From Natronomonas salsuginis (GTDB lineage Archaea; Halobacteriota; Halobacteria; Halobacteriales; Haloarculaceae), in NCBI RefSeq assembly GCF_005239135.1, contig NZ_QKNX01000003.1:1-64000 (forward strand): a DNA stretch of 64,000 bases. The letters run 5' to 3'. Shown here one piece after another: positions 16,353-24,281 of this stretch. The stretch's first letter is position 1; the number at the start of each line of letters is the position of its first letter. The notes below the pieces were generated by a model. That model had not been told where the DNA came from. It saw only the letters and a list, made by a program, of their open reading frames with translations, and did no database searches. Position numbers and translations under genes: made by a program.

Positions 16353-17342
16353 TTATAACACTGCGAGCGCGACCGACAGCGACAGCGCGCTCACGAGCAC
16401 GATCGTCGCGAACACGACGAGCGCCGGGCGGATCCCCGTCCGTCTGAGGTCGTCCAGTCGGATCTCCGTCCCGAGGCCGACGAACGCGAGTAAGAATAGC
16501 CAGTCGACGGCGTTCGAGATTGACGCTTGCTGTCCCGGCGAGAACGCACCGAGACTCGCGAGCGCGACGAGCGCGAGAAAGCCGAGGACGAACGTCGGAA
16601 CGTTCGCCCAGAGGACGCGAGGCGACACCGTTCCGTCGGCTTCGCGGCGCGCGTAGTAGGTCGCGTAGCCGAGCGCGACGACCCCGATCAGGGCGTTGCG
16701 CGTGAGTTTCGTCAGCGTCGCCCACTGGCCGGCGGCCTCCGAGTGGGCGAACCCGACGGCGACGACCGGGCCGGTCGAGAGCATGCTCACGCCCGCCCAG
16801 ACGCCGAAGACGTTCGCGGGGAGGTCGAGCAGCGAGCCGACGATCGGGTAGACGACGATCGTGATCGCATCCACGAGCAGGACGACGCCGGCGGCATAGG
16901 CGATCTGCGTCTCGCGAGCGCGGACCGCGCCGCCGACGGCGACGACCGCGGAGACGCCGCAGATCCCGGCTCCCGCGGCGAGCAGCGAGCCGAGCCGCTC
17001 GGGAAGCCCGGCCACGTTCCGGGCGATCACTTCGACGGTGGCGACGGTGGCGAGCACCGTCCCGAGCAGCAAGAGGAGGACGGTGCTACCGGTTTCGAGG
17101 ACCGGCTCGACCGTCAGCGACGCGCCCAAGAGGACGATCCCCGCGGCGAGCCAGACGCCGTGCGTCGCCGTTCCCGGGCGGAGTCGGTCGGGTATCCCGA
17201 CGACGTTGGTCGCAAGGACCCCGAGACCGATCGCGAGTAGCAGTTCGTTGACCCCGACGACCCCCGACAGGCCGCGAGCGACGAGCGCGCCGAGACAGAG
17301 GGCGAGAAATCCGGGGATCGCCTCGAGCGTGTCCGCTACCAT
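16353..17342 (-). CDS. YeiH-family putative sulfate/anion exporter
   Basis: A 329-residue polytopic protein with about 9-10 membrane helices and the family hallmarks: GIVLLGASLTVEPVL, the GAGICGVSAVVAVGGAVRA motif, and a C-terminal FLLAFVGLGTEIRLDDLR segment. The family (PF03601) is proposed to export sulfate or related anions, but few members have been tested. Its ATG overlaps the stop of a 45-residue ORF on the same strand, so the two are probably co-translated. Confidence 0.87.
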   Translation of the reverse strand: MVADTLEAIPGFLALCLGALVARGLSGVVGVNELLLAIGLGVLATNVVGIPDRLRPGTATHGVWLAAGIVLLGASLTVEPVLETGSTVLLLLLGTVLATVATVEVIARNVAGLPERLGSLLAAGAGICGVSAVVAVGGAVRARETQIAYAAGVVLLVDAITIVVYPIVGSLLDLPANVFGVWAGVSMLSTGPVVAVGFAHSEAAGQWATLTKLTRNALIGVVALGYATYYARREADGTVSPRVLWANVPTFVLGFLALVALASLGAFSPGQQASISNAVDWLFLLAFVGLGTEIRLDDLRRTGIRPALVVFATIVLVSALSLSVALAVL

Positions 17343-17473
17343 GGAATGTCGACGCCGAACAGCCCGACCAGAGCGACGATCGCCGCGCCGACGAGGACGC
17401 CCTGCCAGTCGGTATCGAGATCGCTCCAGCGAGTGAGCGTCCCCGCGATCAGTTCGCTCGGATCGCCGCGCAT
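17336..17473 (-). CDS. 45-residue membrane peptide coupled to the YeiH gene
   Basis: A short ORF starting MRGDPSELIAGTLTR and ending VALVGLFGVDIPW. One membrane helix (about residues 24-42, GVLVGAAIVALVGLFGV) follows a short soluble front. Its stop codon overlaps the YeiH start by 3 bases, and a TATA-like TATACAATC lies about 28 bases before its ATG. The overlap, promoter spacing and hydrophobicity support a real small gene, perhaps an accessory peptide of the exporter. Confidence 0.55.
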   Translation of the reverse strand: MRGDPSELIAGTLTRWSDLDTDWQGVLVGAAIVALVGLFGVDIPW

Positions 17474-17559
17474 ACCACTGCTATGACGAACCTCGATTGT
17501 ATAGGTACCGTTCTCCGTCGTAGGTAGCGGATTTTATCTCCGGCTTTGAACCCGGGTCC

Positions 17560-17625
17560 GCCCTACTGCGGCACGACGGTGATCGTCTTCCCGCGGTCGA
17601 TCGCGCTCTCGAGCTCCTCGGCGAC
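17560..17625 (-). repeat. 66-bp direct repeat, copy 2: duplicated 3' end of the PINA gene
   Basis: An exact 66-base copy of 18407-18472. Read on the minus strand it encodes AEELESAIDRGKTITVVPQ plus the stop, the end of the PIN-ATPase-KH protein. Weaker similarity continues upstream for roughly 30 bases (DQNSHRASVAEEL here against EIQVSRGSAIAEEL in the intact gene). It begins 28 bases after the stop of the toxin gene, so a toxin-antitoxin pair sits precisely between the two copies. Confidence 0.95.
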
Positions 17626-17652
17626 ACTCGCCCGATGTGAGTTCTGATCCGG

Positions 17653-17979
17653 TCACCGTACTCCAACGTACCCCGCCGCGCGCTGAAGGGCCTCCGTGAT
17701 CGTGTCTTCGGCGATACGGGCGACCGCCCGATCGACATGTTTCTCGAGGATCGAGACGATCGCCCACGGTGAGAGAAACGATTCGTGGGCGAGCGATCCC
17801 GCGACGAACGCTCCCGAAAGCGGTATCGAATCCGCGTACGCCTTCGTCGTGATTCCGAGCACGATGTATTGCTCGCCGGCGAACGGGTGCGTCTCGTCGC
17901 TGCAGACGAGATACGGCCGCTTCGGCGTGTTCCCGAACGGGTCCGACGCGACGACGACGGTTCCGCGCTCGTACATCAC
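17653..17979 (-). CDS. PemK/MazF-like toxin
   Basis: A 107-108 residue protein. YERGTVVVASDPFGNTPKRPYLVCSDE is the opening beta-barrel pattern of PemK/MazF endoribonucleases, with the family's RG-x-VV and a later LGITTKAYADSIPL strand. It ends in helices. Translation may start at GTG 17979 or at ATG 17976, which overlaps the stop of the upstream winged-helix gene. That coupling and the gene order fit a type II toxin-antitoxin pair. The toxin likely cleaves mRNA; activity is inferred from the fold only. Confidence 0.72.
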   Translation of the reverse strand: MMYERGTVVVASDPFGNTPKRPYLVCSDETHPFAGEQYIVLGITTKAYADSIPLSGAFVAGSLAHESFLSPWAIVSILEKHVDRAVARIAEDTITEALQRAAGYVGVR

Positions 17980-18344
17980 GTTTCCTCGGCCGATCCATCA
18001 TCGTCGAGGTCCGGAAGCCCCGAATCCCACTCCGGATTCCGATCGTAAAAATCGCCCTCGAACGCCTCGGCGACGCTTGCCAGGCCGATCGCGCTCGCGG
18101 TCTGAGCGTCGTACGCCTCGGGGTTGATCGCCCAGTACTCGCCCTTGTGGCGGACGAACCCTCGCCGTTCCAGACGACGCAACGTCGTGCCGACGCTTCC
18201 ACGGGGCATGGCGAGTTCCTCGGCGATCTCGCTCGGCCGGTATCCCAATTCGGGCGTCTCCGCGAGGAATTCGAGGATCCGTCTGCCGTTCGTTCCCTCG
18301 TCCGGCAGATCGTCCGGTCGGTACCTGTCGAACTCGACTGGCAT
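17976..18344 (-). CDS. winged-helix DNA-binding protein, probable antitoxin
   Basis: A 122-residue protein. Residues 20-75 form a MarR/ArsR-like winged helix (RRILEFLAETPELGYRPSEIAEELAMPRGSVGTTLRRLERRGFVRHKGEYW). The C-terminal acidic tail (WDSGLPDLDDDGSAEET) is the sort of flexible segment antitoxins use to wrap a toxin. It overlaps the PemK-like gene downstream. The ATG at 18344 begins MPVEFDRY; an upstream GTG would add only four residues. It probably represses its own promoter. Confidence 0.7.
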   Translation of the reverse strand: MPVEFDRYRPDDLPDEGTNGRRILEFLAETPELGYRPSEIAEELAMPRGSVGTTLRRLERRGFVRHKGEYWAINPEAYDAQTASAIGLASVAEAFEGDFYDRNPEWDSGLPDLDDDGSAEET

Positions 18345-18406
18345 GCGTAACCACACGTAATTGAATGTAATAAGTCTACGGTCGGATTCGAAATACGGTA
18401 CGATTT

Positions 18407-18472
18407 CGCCCTACTGCGGCACGACGGTGATCGTCTTCCCGCGGTCGATCGCGCTCTCGAGCTCCTCGGCGA
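18407..18472 (-). repeat. 66-bp direct repeat, copy 1: 3' end of the intact PINA gene
   Basis: Covers the last 62 bases of the PINA-type gene, including its stop, plus 4 bases beyond. It is identical base for base to 17560-17625 at an offset of 847 bases. Confidence 0.95.
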
Positions 18473-20255
18473 TGGCCGACCCGCGTGACACCTGAATCTC
18501 GCCGCCGCGGGAGACCGTCGCCGTGAACAGGTAGTCGCCGTCGGCGCGGATCTCGACCGTGTCGCCGTGGTGGTCGCCGAGCGGAATGATGACGTGGCGC
18601 TTGGTCACCTCGGGGGTGACGATCTCGCCGGCCGTACTCGACGCTCCGCCCGACGCCCCGCCGGACTTTCCGCCGGGTCGGTCCGAGAACGTCCGCACGT
18701 CGATGTCGATGCCGAGTCGGTCTTCGATCTGGCTGATCCGACCGCCGCCCTTGCCGATGACGTAGGAGATGTCGTTATCTTCGACCCAGACGACCGCGGT
18801 GTTCGACCCCTTCAGCTCGACCTCGACGTGACCGTGGGCGACCGAGCGGATCTCCCGTTCGATCTCCTGTTTTGCGACGCGCTCGACGCCGGTCTCTTCG
18901 CCGCCGCCCGCCGCCCCGTCGAGGGAGACGGTGACGACCTGCTGGTTGAACGTGTATATCTCGTAAGCCGGCTTGCCGGTCTCGAAGTCCTGGATGACGA
19001 TGACCGGTCGGGCGAGGTCCTCCTCGACGAGTCCGTGGGGCACTTTCACCTCGGTCGTCACGTCGTAGACCGTGTGGACCTGCCCGGCCTCGATGTAGAC
19101 GACCGTGTCGACGATCTGGGGGATCATCCCCAGTTCGACGCGGCCGACGAGTCGCTGGAGGGCGTCGATCGCCCGCGTCGCGTGGACGACGCCGATCATC
19201 CCGACGCCCGCCAGCCGCATGTCGGCGAACGTCTGGAAGTCAGAGGTCTTTCTGACCTCGTCGTAGATGGTGTAGTCCGGCCGGACCATGAGCAACGAGT
19301 CGGCGGTGTTCTCCATCGAGCCGTCCAGTTCGGTGTACTGGGTAATCTCGGGGCCGACCTGGAGGTCGCGCGGCTTCTCCATCGTCTTGACGACGAACCC
19401 GGAGTCGTCGAGGAACTCCGCAACCGCCTGCGCGAACGTCGATTTCCCCGCGCCTGGTGCGCCCGAGATGAGGACGCCGCGCTGGCGTTCGGTGAACCGC
19501 TCGCGAAGCGCGTCCGCGTCCTCGTAGTCGTCGAGATCGGTCTTGACGATCGGCCGGACGACGGTCACCTCGATCCCGTCGGCGAAGGGCGGCTCGGCGA
19601 CCGCGATCCGCATGTCGCGTATCTGGACGATCGTCATGCCCTTCCCGGAGAGTTCGACGAACCCCTCGCTGGAGGAGCGGGCGGTGTTGATCACGTCGTC
19701 GGCGACGGCGCGCATCTCCGCTTCGGTCAACGACTCGTCGGCGATCGGTTCGTAGGCCATCTCGCCGATCGTGCCGCGTTTGGCCATCGGGCGAACGCCG
19801 GTCTTGAGATGTACCGACATCGTCTCGGGGTCGAGGTACTCCTCGACCGACAGCGACGCGTCCTCGTCGACCCGCGGCTCGATGTACTCGACGGCGACGC
19901 CTTTCGCCTTCGCGACCTCGCTTTGGACGACGTCGCTCGTCAGAAGCGTCGCGCCGTGTTTCTCCGCCAAATCGCGGATGAGCGCGTCGATCTCGCCCTC
20001 GCCGGCGTCGCGTTTCTCGATCGCGTCCGGGCGGCGGCCGACGTATTCGAGGGCGATCTCGCTGTCGTCGTCGCGCGCCGCGAGCCGCTGTAACTCCTCC
20101 AATCCGGTCCACCCGCTGTCGCGGCCGTCGTTGGCCTGGGCCTCCAACTCGCCGACGACCGCTTCCGGGACGTAGACGGTCTCGACGCCGTCGGCGTCGA
20201 TTCGCTCCGACACGCGGCCGTCGATCACCGCGCTCGTGTCCGGTAGAATATTCAT
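18411..20255 (-). CDS. PIN domain-ATPase-KH protein (PINA type)
   Basis: A 614-residue protein. An N-terminal PIN domain (ILPDTSAVIDGRV, residues 3-15, with later acidic GEGEIDALI and LLTSDVV motifs) is followed by a PilT/secretion-type RecA ATPase (Walker A GAPGAGKS at 265-272, IYDEVRK as Walker B region) and a KH domain (VIGKGGGRISQIEDRLG) near residues 515-535. Sulfolobus PINA is a hexameric ATPase that promotes Holliday junction branch migration with Hjc. The same role is plausible here. The ATG at 20255 is chosen because the PIN strand begins there; the longer reading has no fold. Confidence 0.88.
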   Translation of the reverse strand: MNILPDTSAVIDGRVSERIDADGVETVYVPEAVVGELEAQANDGRDSGWTGLEELQRLAARDDDSEIALEYVGRRPDAIEKRDAGEGEIDALIRDLAEKHGATLLTSDVVQSEVAKAKGVAVEYIEPRVDEDASLSVEEYLDPETMSVHLKTGVRPMAKRGTIGEMAYEPIADESLTEAEMRAVADDVINTARSSSEGFVELSGKGMTIVQIRDMRIAVAEPPFADGIEVTVVRPIVKTDLDDYEDADALRERFTERQRGVLISGAPGAGKSTFAQAVAEFLDDSGFVVKTMEKPRDLQVGPEITQYTELDGSMENTADSLLMVRPDYTIYDEVRKTSDFQTFADMRLAGVGMIGVVHATRAIDALQRLVGRVELGMIPQIVDTVVYIEAGQVHTVYDVTTEVKVPHGLVEEDLARPVIVIQDFETGKPAYEIYTFNQQVVTVSLDGAAGGGEETGVERVAKQEIEREIRSVAHGHVEVELKGSNTAVVWVEDNDISYVIGKGGGRISQIEDRLGIDIDVRTFSDRPGGKSGGASGGASSTAGEIVTPEVTKRHVIIPLGDHHGDTVEIRADGDYLFTATVSRGGEIQVSRGSAIAEELESAIDRGKTITVVPQ

Positions 20256-20325
20256 ATCCGAAATCGGATCCGAGCGCGTATAAATACCGTGATGCTCGGG
20301 TTTCGGACGGGTGCCCGTCGGGTGT

Positions 20326-20733
20326 TCACTCCCAAACGATGTCGTATCCGGCGTCGCCAATCGAGCCGTCAGTCGTGATGATTCCATCCGTCTGCCGAGC
20401 ACGGTGACTGGCAACGATCAGCGCGTCGTGGATCGTGAACTCGTCGACAACCTGTGCGTACTCGGCCAATTCCTCGTCGCCGACCGGAGCGACCGTGATC
20501 GGGCCGTTCTCGATCAACGCCTGTTTGGCCTCCTTCGGCGTTCCTGAGAGGTCGATCCCGCGAACGTTCTTGTCGTGAGACACCGCGTACAGCACCTCGG
20601 CAAGCGCCGTACTGGGTGCCTGAAGCACTGTCTCTCCGGCTTCCGCTTCGGCGAACAACCGATTCGCCCGCTCGGGGAGTGCATCGACGAGATACACCAG
20701 GAGCGAAACGGCGTCGGCTGTGTACATCGCCAT
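20326..20733 (-). CDS. vapC: VapC-type PIN toxin
   Basis: A 135-residue PIN ribonuclease. It has an early acidic strand (MYTADAVSLLVYLVD), the central PSTALAEVLYAVSHD with conserved Glu, TIHDALIVASHRARQ with Asp, and a final GIITTDGSIGDAG with Asp. The start codon lies one base after the stop of the AbrB-type antitoxin, giving a classical vapBC operon. It would cleave tRNA or rRNA when freed from VapB. Confidence 0.82.
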   Translation of the reverse strand: MAMYTADAVSLLVYLVDALPERANRLFAEAEAGETVLQAPSTALAEVLYAVSHDKNVRGIDLSGTPKEAKQALIENGPITVAPVGDEELAEYAQVVDEFTIHDALIVASHRARQTDGIITTDGSIGDAGYDIVWE

Positions 20734-20734
20734 C

Positions 20735-20995
20735 TCAGACTTCCTCGTAGTTGCGGTCGCGGCGCTGACGGACGCGTTCGCTCAGCGCGTCAGCAACTTC
20801 TTTCCGCTTTTCGTCCGACAGGTCATCAGGGACGAGCATCCCGCGCCCCCCGGTGCGTGTCCGTTTCCTGACCACGATCCCATCCTCGGTATCCATCCAG
20901 ATCACCTCGTCTCCGGGCTTGAGATCGTATTTCTCACGGAGCTCTTTCGGGATCGTCGCCTGCCCCTTCTCCGTGATGTGCGTTGATTTGCTCAT
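20735..20995 (-). CDS. vapB: AbrB/SpoVT-type antitoxin (VapB)
   Basis: An 86-residue protein. SKSTHITEKGQATIPKELREKYDLKPGDEVIW is a swapped-hairpin AbrB DNA-binding domain. The C-terminal half (VPDDLSDEKRKEVADALSERVRQRR) is the helical toxin-binding tail. The ATG at 20995 gives the standard AbrB start; the longer reading adds five hydrophobic residues. It probably represses its own promoter together with VapC. Confidence 0.85.
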   Translation of the reverse strand: MSKSTHITEKGQATIPKELREKYDLKPGDEVIWMDTEDGIVVRKRTRTGGRGMLVPDDLSDEKRKEVADALSERVRQRRDRNYEEV

Positions 20996-21000
20996 ACTCA

Positions 21001-21019
21001 GTAATACCATCCGTAATAC
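21001..21019 (-). promoter_or_regulatory. direct repeats upstream of vapBC
   Basis: Two exact GTAATAC heptamers at 21001-21007 and 21013-21019, spaced 12 bp start to start, lie just upstream of the vapB start. They could be an operator for the AbrB-type antitoxin. Confidence 0.35.
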
Positions 21020-21113
21020 TTTAATTTGAGCTACGGTGCGTTCTCCGACCTACTCGCTGCCCCGAAATCGCCCGTTCCGTGCCTTCTTTGTCCGCCGCGA
21101 CCGCACCGCCCGT

Positions 21114-22619
21114 ATGGCCACGACTGACGACTCCGTCCCGGCGGCGTACGAGGACCTCCTGGACCGATACGGGCGGGCGACGTATCTGGGCGACGCGAAC
21201 GGCATTCTGAGCTGGGATCAGGAGGTGATGATGCCCGAGGGCGGAACGCCGGCGCGGTCGAAACAGCGCGGCGCGGTCTCGGCGGTCGCCCACGACATCC
21301 TCGTCGACGACGAGGTGGCCGACCTGCTCGACGAACTGGACGGAGCCGACCTCTCCGACGAACGGCGTGCCGTGGTCCGCGAGATTCGACGCGAGCACGA
21401 ACGCAAGGTACGCGTGCCGACCGACCTCGTCGAGGAGATCTCGACGGCGACCGCCGAGGCCCACCCCGTCTGGGCCGACGCCCGGGAGGCGGACGAGTTC
21501 GACGCCTTCGCGCCGACGCTCGAACGATTGCTCGATCTCAAGCGCCGCTACGCCGAGCACGTCGATCCCGACGCCGACCACTACGCGACTCTTTTCGCGG
21601 ACTACGAGCCTTACCTCGACCTCTCGACGGCCGAGCGCGTCCTCGAAGAGCTCCGCGAGGGGCTCGTCCCGCTCATCGAGGCGATCGCCGACTCCGACAC
21701 CGAACCGTACGCGATCTCTGGGACGTTCCCGGAGTCGGACCAGCTCGAACTGACCCACGAGGCGCTCTCGACGCTCGGCTACGACTTCGAGCGTGGCCGC
21801 CTCGACACTGCGCCGCACCCGTTCTCGATGGGAACGCAGTTCGACGCCCGCGTGACGACGCGCTTCGATCAGTCCGAACCGCTCGACTCGCTCGCTTCGA
21901 CGATCCACGAGTTCGGCCACGCGAACTACACGCTCGGGCTGCCGCAGGACGCCTACGGCTCGCCGCTGGGCGAACACCGCGGCCTGACGGTCCACGAGTC
22001 CCAATCGCGGCTCTTCGAGAACCACGTGGGTCGCTCGGAAGCGTTCTGGCGGCTGTTCGTCGACCGGTTCAACGCCCAGTACGACACCGATCTTACCGCT
22101 CGACAGGCCTACGAGGCGGCCAATCGGGTGTACGACGACAACTGCATCCGGGTCGAGGCCGACGAGCTGACCTACCACCTCCACATCGTGTTGCGCTTCG
22201 AGATCGAGCGCGAACTCGTCGTGGGCGACCTCGCCGTCGAGGACGTGCCGACCGTCTGGAACGATCGGATGGACGCGTACCTCGGCGTCCGTCCCGACGG
22301 CGACGACGAGGGCTGTCTGCAGGACATTCACTGGAGCCACGGTTCGTTCGGCTACTTCCCGACGTACTCGCTCGGGAGCGTCCTCGCCGCCCAGCTGTAC
22401 GCGGCCGCCGCCGCGGAGATCGACGACCTCGACTCGAAGATCGAAGCCGGCGAGTTCGACGCCTTGCAGGCGTGGCTGCGCGAGAACGTCCACGAACACG
22501 GCCGCCGCTACCGCACCGACGAACTGATCGAGCGAGCGACGGGCGAACCGCTCACCGCCGAATACTTCCTCGAGTACGCGGAGGAGAAGTTCGGCGAGCT
22601 GTACGACCTCGATCGGTGA
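21114..22619 (+). CDS. M32-family metallocarboxypeptidase (Taq type)
   Basis: A 501-residue cytosolic zinc carboxypeptidase. HEFGH at 265-269 is the HExxH metal site, followed by the LTVHESQSRLFENHVGR segment carrying the third ligand Glu. YDDNCIRVEADELTYHLHIVLRFEIE and GSFGYFPTYSLGSVLAAQLY are family hallmarks. It trims C-terminal residues from peptides with broad specificity. The ATG at 21114 is used because the helical N-terminus (AYEDLLDRYGRATYLGDANG) begins directly after it. Confidence 0.93.
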   Translation: MATTDDSVPAAYEDLLDRYGRATYLGDANGILSWDQEVMMPEGGTPARSKQRGAVSAVAHDILVDDEVADLLDELDGADLSDERRAVVREIRREHERKVRVPTDLVEEISTATAEAHPVWADAREADEFDAFAPTLERLLDLKRRYAEHVDPDADHYATLFADYEPYLDLSTAERVLEELREGLVPLIEAIADSDTEPYAISGTFPESDQLELTHEALSTLGYDFERGRLDTAPHPFSMGTQFDARVTTRFDQSEPLDSLASTIHEFGHANYTLGLPQDAYGSPLGEHRGLTVHESQSRLFENHVGRSEAFWRLFVDRFNAQYDTDLTARQAYEAANRVYDDNCIRVEADELTYHLHIVLRFEIERELVVGDLAVEDVPTVWNDRMDAYLGVRPDGDDEGCLQDIHWSHGSFGYFPTYSLGSVLAAQLYAAAAAEIDDLDSKIEAGEFDALQAWLRENVHEHGRRYRTDELIERATGEPLTAEYFLEYAEEKFGELYDLDR

Positions 22620-22653
22620 GCGTCGGCCACCGCCTTCTTCCCCCGCGACGACC

Positions 22654-23052
22654 TCACGCCGACGCGTGCTCCGCCTCGTGATCGAGCATGCGCCGCTTCA
22701 CCGCCACGCCGCCGGAGGCGGAGAACCCGCCCAGCCCGCCGTCGCTCTTGACGACGCGGTGACACGGTACGACCACCGTAACCGGGTTTCGCCCGCAGGC
22801 ACCGCCGACCGCGATCGGCGACGTATCGAGCGCATCGGCGATCCCGCCGTAGGTTCGCGTTTCGCCGTACGGGATTTCGATCATCTGCCCCATCACCCTC
22901 CCAGTGAACGTGTCCGGCGCGTCGATGGCGAGGTCGAACGTCCGCCGCTCGCCGCGCTCGTACTCTTCGATCTGCTCGCGGATCTCCGCGGGCGATTCCT
23001 CGACGTACGTCTCGTCGACCGCGAACGTGGACCCGAATAGCTCGACTTCCAT
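22654..23052 (-). CDS. ogt: methylated-DNA-protein cysteine methyltransferase
   Basis: A 132-residue DNA repair protein that moves alkyl groups from O6-alkylguanine to its own cysteine. PCHRV at 96-100 holds the acceptor Cys97. The helix-turn-helix segment IPYGETRTYGGIADAL and the GGLGGFSASGG loop are present. The N-terminal domain is short, as usual in haloarchaea. It is convergent with the M32 peptidase gene. Confidence 0.92.
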   Translation of the reverse strand: MEVELFGSTFAVDETYVEESPAEIREQIEEYERGERRTFDLAIDAPDTFTGRVMGQMIEIPYGETRTYGGIADALDTSPIAVGGACGRNPVTVVVPCHRVVKSDGGLGGFSASGGVAVKRRMLDHEAEHASA

Positions 23053-23173
23053 GGTGTGTTCTTGTTGGTTCGACGGCCGGGGTGAGCATAGGCGTCACTC
23101 CTGCAGCTACGATTACGGGTGTTTTGTTGGTCCGCATCGTTTCAGCGAAATACCTATTGGTAAGACTATAGTA

Positions 23174-23185
23174 ATACCATGGTAT
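23174..23185 (+). promoter_or_regulatory. 12-bp palindrome over the antitoxin start codon
   Basis: ATACCATGGTAT is a perfect 12-bp palindrome whose right arm includes the first two bases of the ATG at 23184. An RHH antitoxin bound here would block its own leaderless transcript. Confidence 0.45.
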
Positions 23186-23462
23186 GTCAGAAGCAACCAC
23201 CAACGGCGGCGATGAGGAAGAGGTCGTCACGGTGAATTTTAAAGCCACCAGGTCGTTCGTGGACAAAATCGACGAGACGTGGCAGGGGCGCGGATTCAAC
23301 AGTCGAAGCGAGTTCATTCGGTATACGCTCCGAGACGCGGTGGAATTTCCGTCGTTCGATCGGGACGAGCTCGTCGCGCTCTTGGCCGCCGAGGAGGACA
23401 TCCGCGAGGGTCGGACGATGAGTGCGGACGAAGCCCGCGAGCGGTTTAGGAGCGATGAGTGA
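23184..23462 (+). CDS. ribbon-helix-helix antitoxin
   Basis: A 92-residue protein. VVTVNFKATRSFVDKIDETWQGRGFNSRSEFIRYTLRDAVEF is a MetJ/Arc ribbon-helix-helix domain (residues 13-55). The acidic helical tail (LLAAEEDIREGRTMSADEARERF) is the likely toxin-binding part. Its stop overlaps the start of the RelE-like gene by 8 bases. A palindrome over its start codon suggests autorepression. Confidence 0.82.
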   Translation: MSEATTNGGDEEEVVTVNFKATRSFVDKIDETWQGRGFNSRSEFIRYTLRDAVEFPSFDRDELVALLAAEEDIREGRTMSADEARERFRSDE

Positions 23463-23739
23463 CGGCGAGTGGACGTGGGAGCTCTCGTCGAAAGCGCAGT
23501 CCGATCTCGGCCGACTTCCGTCCGATACACGAGGCCGTATCATGGAAAAACTGGACGACATCGTCGACTCTCCGTGGCGCGATCCACCGGACTACGGCGA
23601 ACCGCTGCAGAACAGCCCCTACCGGAAGGTGCGTATTGGCGAGTTTCGACTCTCGGTGACGTTCCGACGGGAGGAAAAACGAATGATCGTTGCACGAATC
23701 AAACGACGCAGCGGGGCGTACACCGCTGACGACGATTGA
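23455..23739 (+). CDS. RelE/ParE-like toxin
   Basis: A 94-residue protein with the RelE fold pattern: WELSSKAQSDLGRLPSDTRGRIMEKLDDIVDSPWRDPPDYGEPL, then NSPYRKVRIGEFRLSVTFRREEKRMIVARIKRRSGAY. The conserved RKVRIGEFR strand and basic C-terminus match ribosome-dependent mRNA interferases. The ATG at 23455 is chosen because it gives the correct N-terminal strand and overlaps the antitoxin. Confidence 0.82.
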   Translation: MSDGEWTWELSSKAQSDLGRLPSDTRGRIMEKLDDIVDSPWRDPPDYGEPLQNSPYRKVRIGEFRLSVTFRREEKRMIVARIKRRSGAYTADDD

Positions 23740-23773
23740 TGACCGAGATGTTGGTGTTCGCTTCCCTCTCCAA

Positions 23774-23784
23774 CTTATATTTTT
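23774..23784 (+). promoter_or_regulatory. TATA-like box of the MaoC gene
   Basis: CTTATATTTTT lies 26-36 bases before the ATG at 23810, fitting a leaderless promoter independent of the toxin gene upstream. Confidence 0.5.
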
Positions 23785-23809
23785 GTCACCGCACGGAGAA
23801 CCGCCGCCC

Positions 23810-24226
23810 ATGCCAACTGATAGGTCGGACGAACGCGCCGATATCCCCGCCGAGGGCGACGTCATCACCCACGAACGGACGTTCACAGTCGAGCACGTGC
23901 GCGAGTTCGGCGAGATCACCGGCGATCAGCAGTCGATTCACACCGATCCCGACGCGGACGGGCGGCTGATCGTCCAGGAGCTGCTCACCGGATCGCTCAT
24001 GACGAAGATCGGGGGCCATCTACGCTACATCGCCCAGACGATGACCTACGAGTTCCGGCGGCCCGTGTTCACCGGCGAGACGGTCACCTGCGAGTGGACC
24101 GTCGAATCGGTGGCGGAGCGAGAGGACCGCTACCTGCTCGAAAACGACGTCGTCTACCGCAACGAAGACGACAAGACGGTCGTCGATGCGAGCACGTCGG
24201 GGCTGATCTGGAAGGACGAGACGTAG
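23810..24226 (+). CDS. MaoC-like hot-dog dehydratase
   Basis: A 138-residue single hot-dog domain protein. FTVEHVREFGEITGDQQSIHTDPDAD is the hydratase 2 motif region (Asp/His pair in GDQQSIHTD), followed by QELLTGSLMTKIGG and the paired strands YEFRRPVFTGETVTCEWTV. Such proteins hydrate enoyl-CoA or act as thioesterase-like enzymes. The substrate is unknown. The longer upstream reading crosses the TATA box and is rejected. Confidence 0.82.
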   Translation: MPTDRSDERADIPAEGDVITHERTFTVEHVREFGEITGDQQSIHTDPDADGRLIVQELLTGSLMTKIGGHLRYIAQTMTYEFRRPVFTGETVTCEWTVESVAEREDRYLLENDVVYRNEDDKTVVDASTSGLIWKDET

Positions 24227-24281
24227 TGGCCGCCCGCCTCGCAAGCGCATCCCTTTTCGCCCCCGGTTTTGAACGGACGGT

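Noticed and set aside
18567-20093. 508-codon open frame antisense to the PINA-type gene
   Set aside because: A typical high-GC shadow frame; the opposite strand carries intact PIN, Walker A and KH motifs.
21021-22499. 492-codon minus-strand frame over the M32 carboxypeptidase
   Set aside because: A shadow of a gene with a clear HEFGH active site; the frame runs past the peptidase start without any domain.
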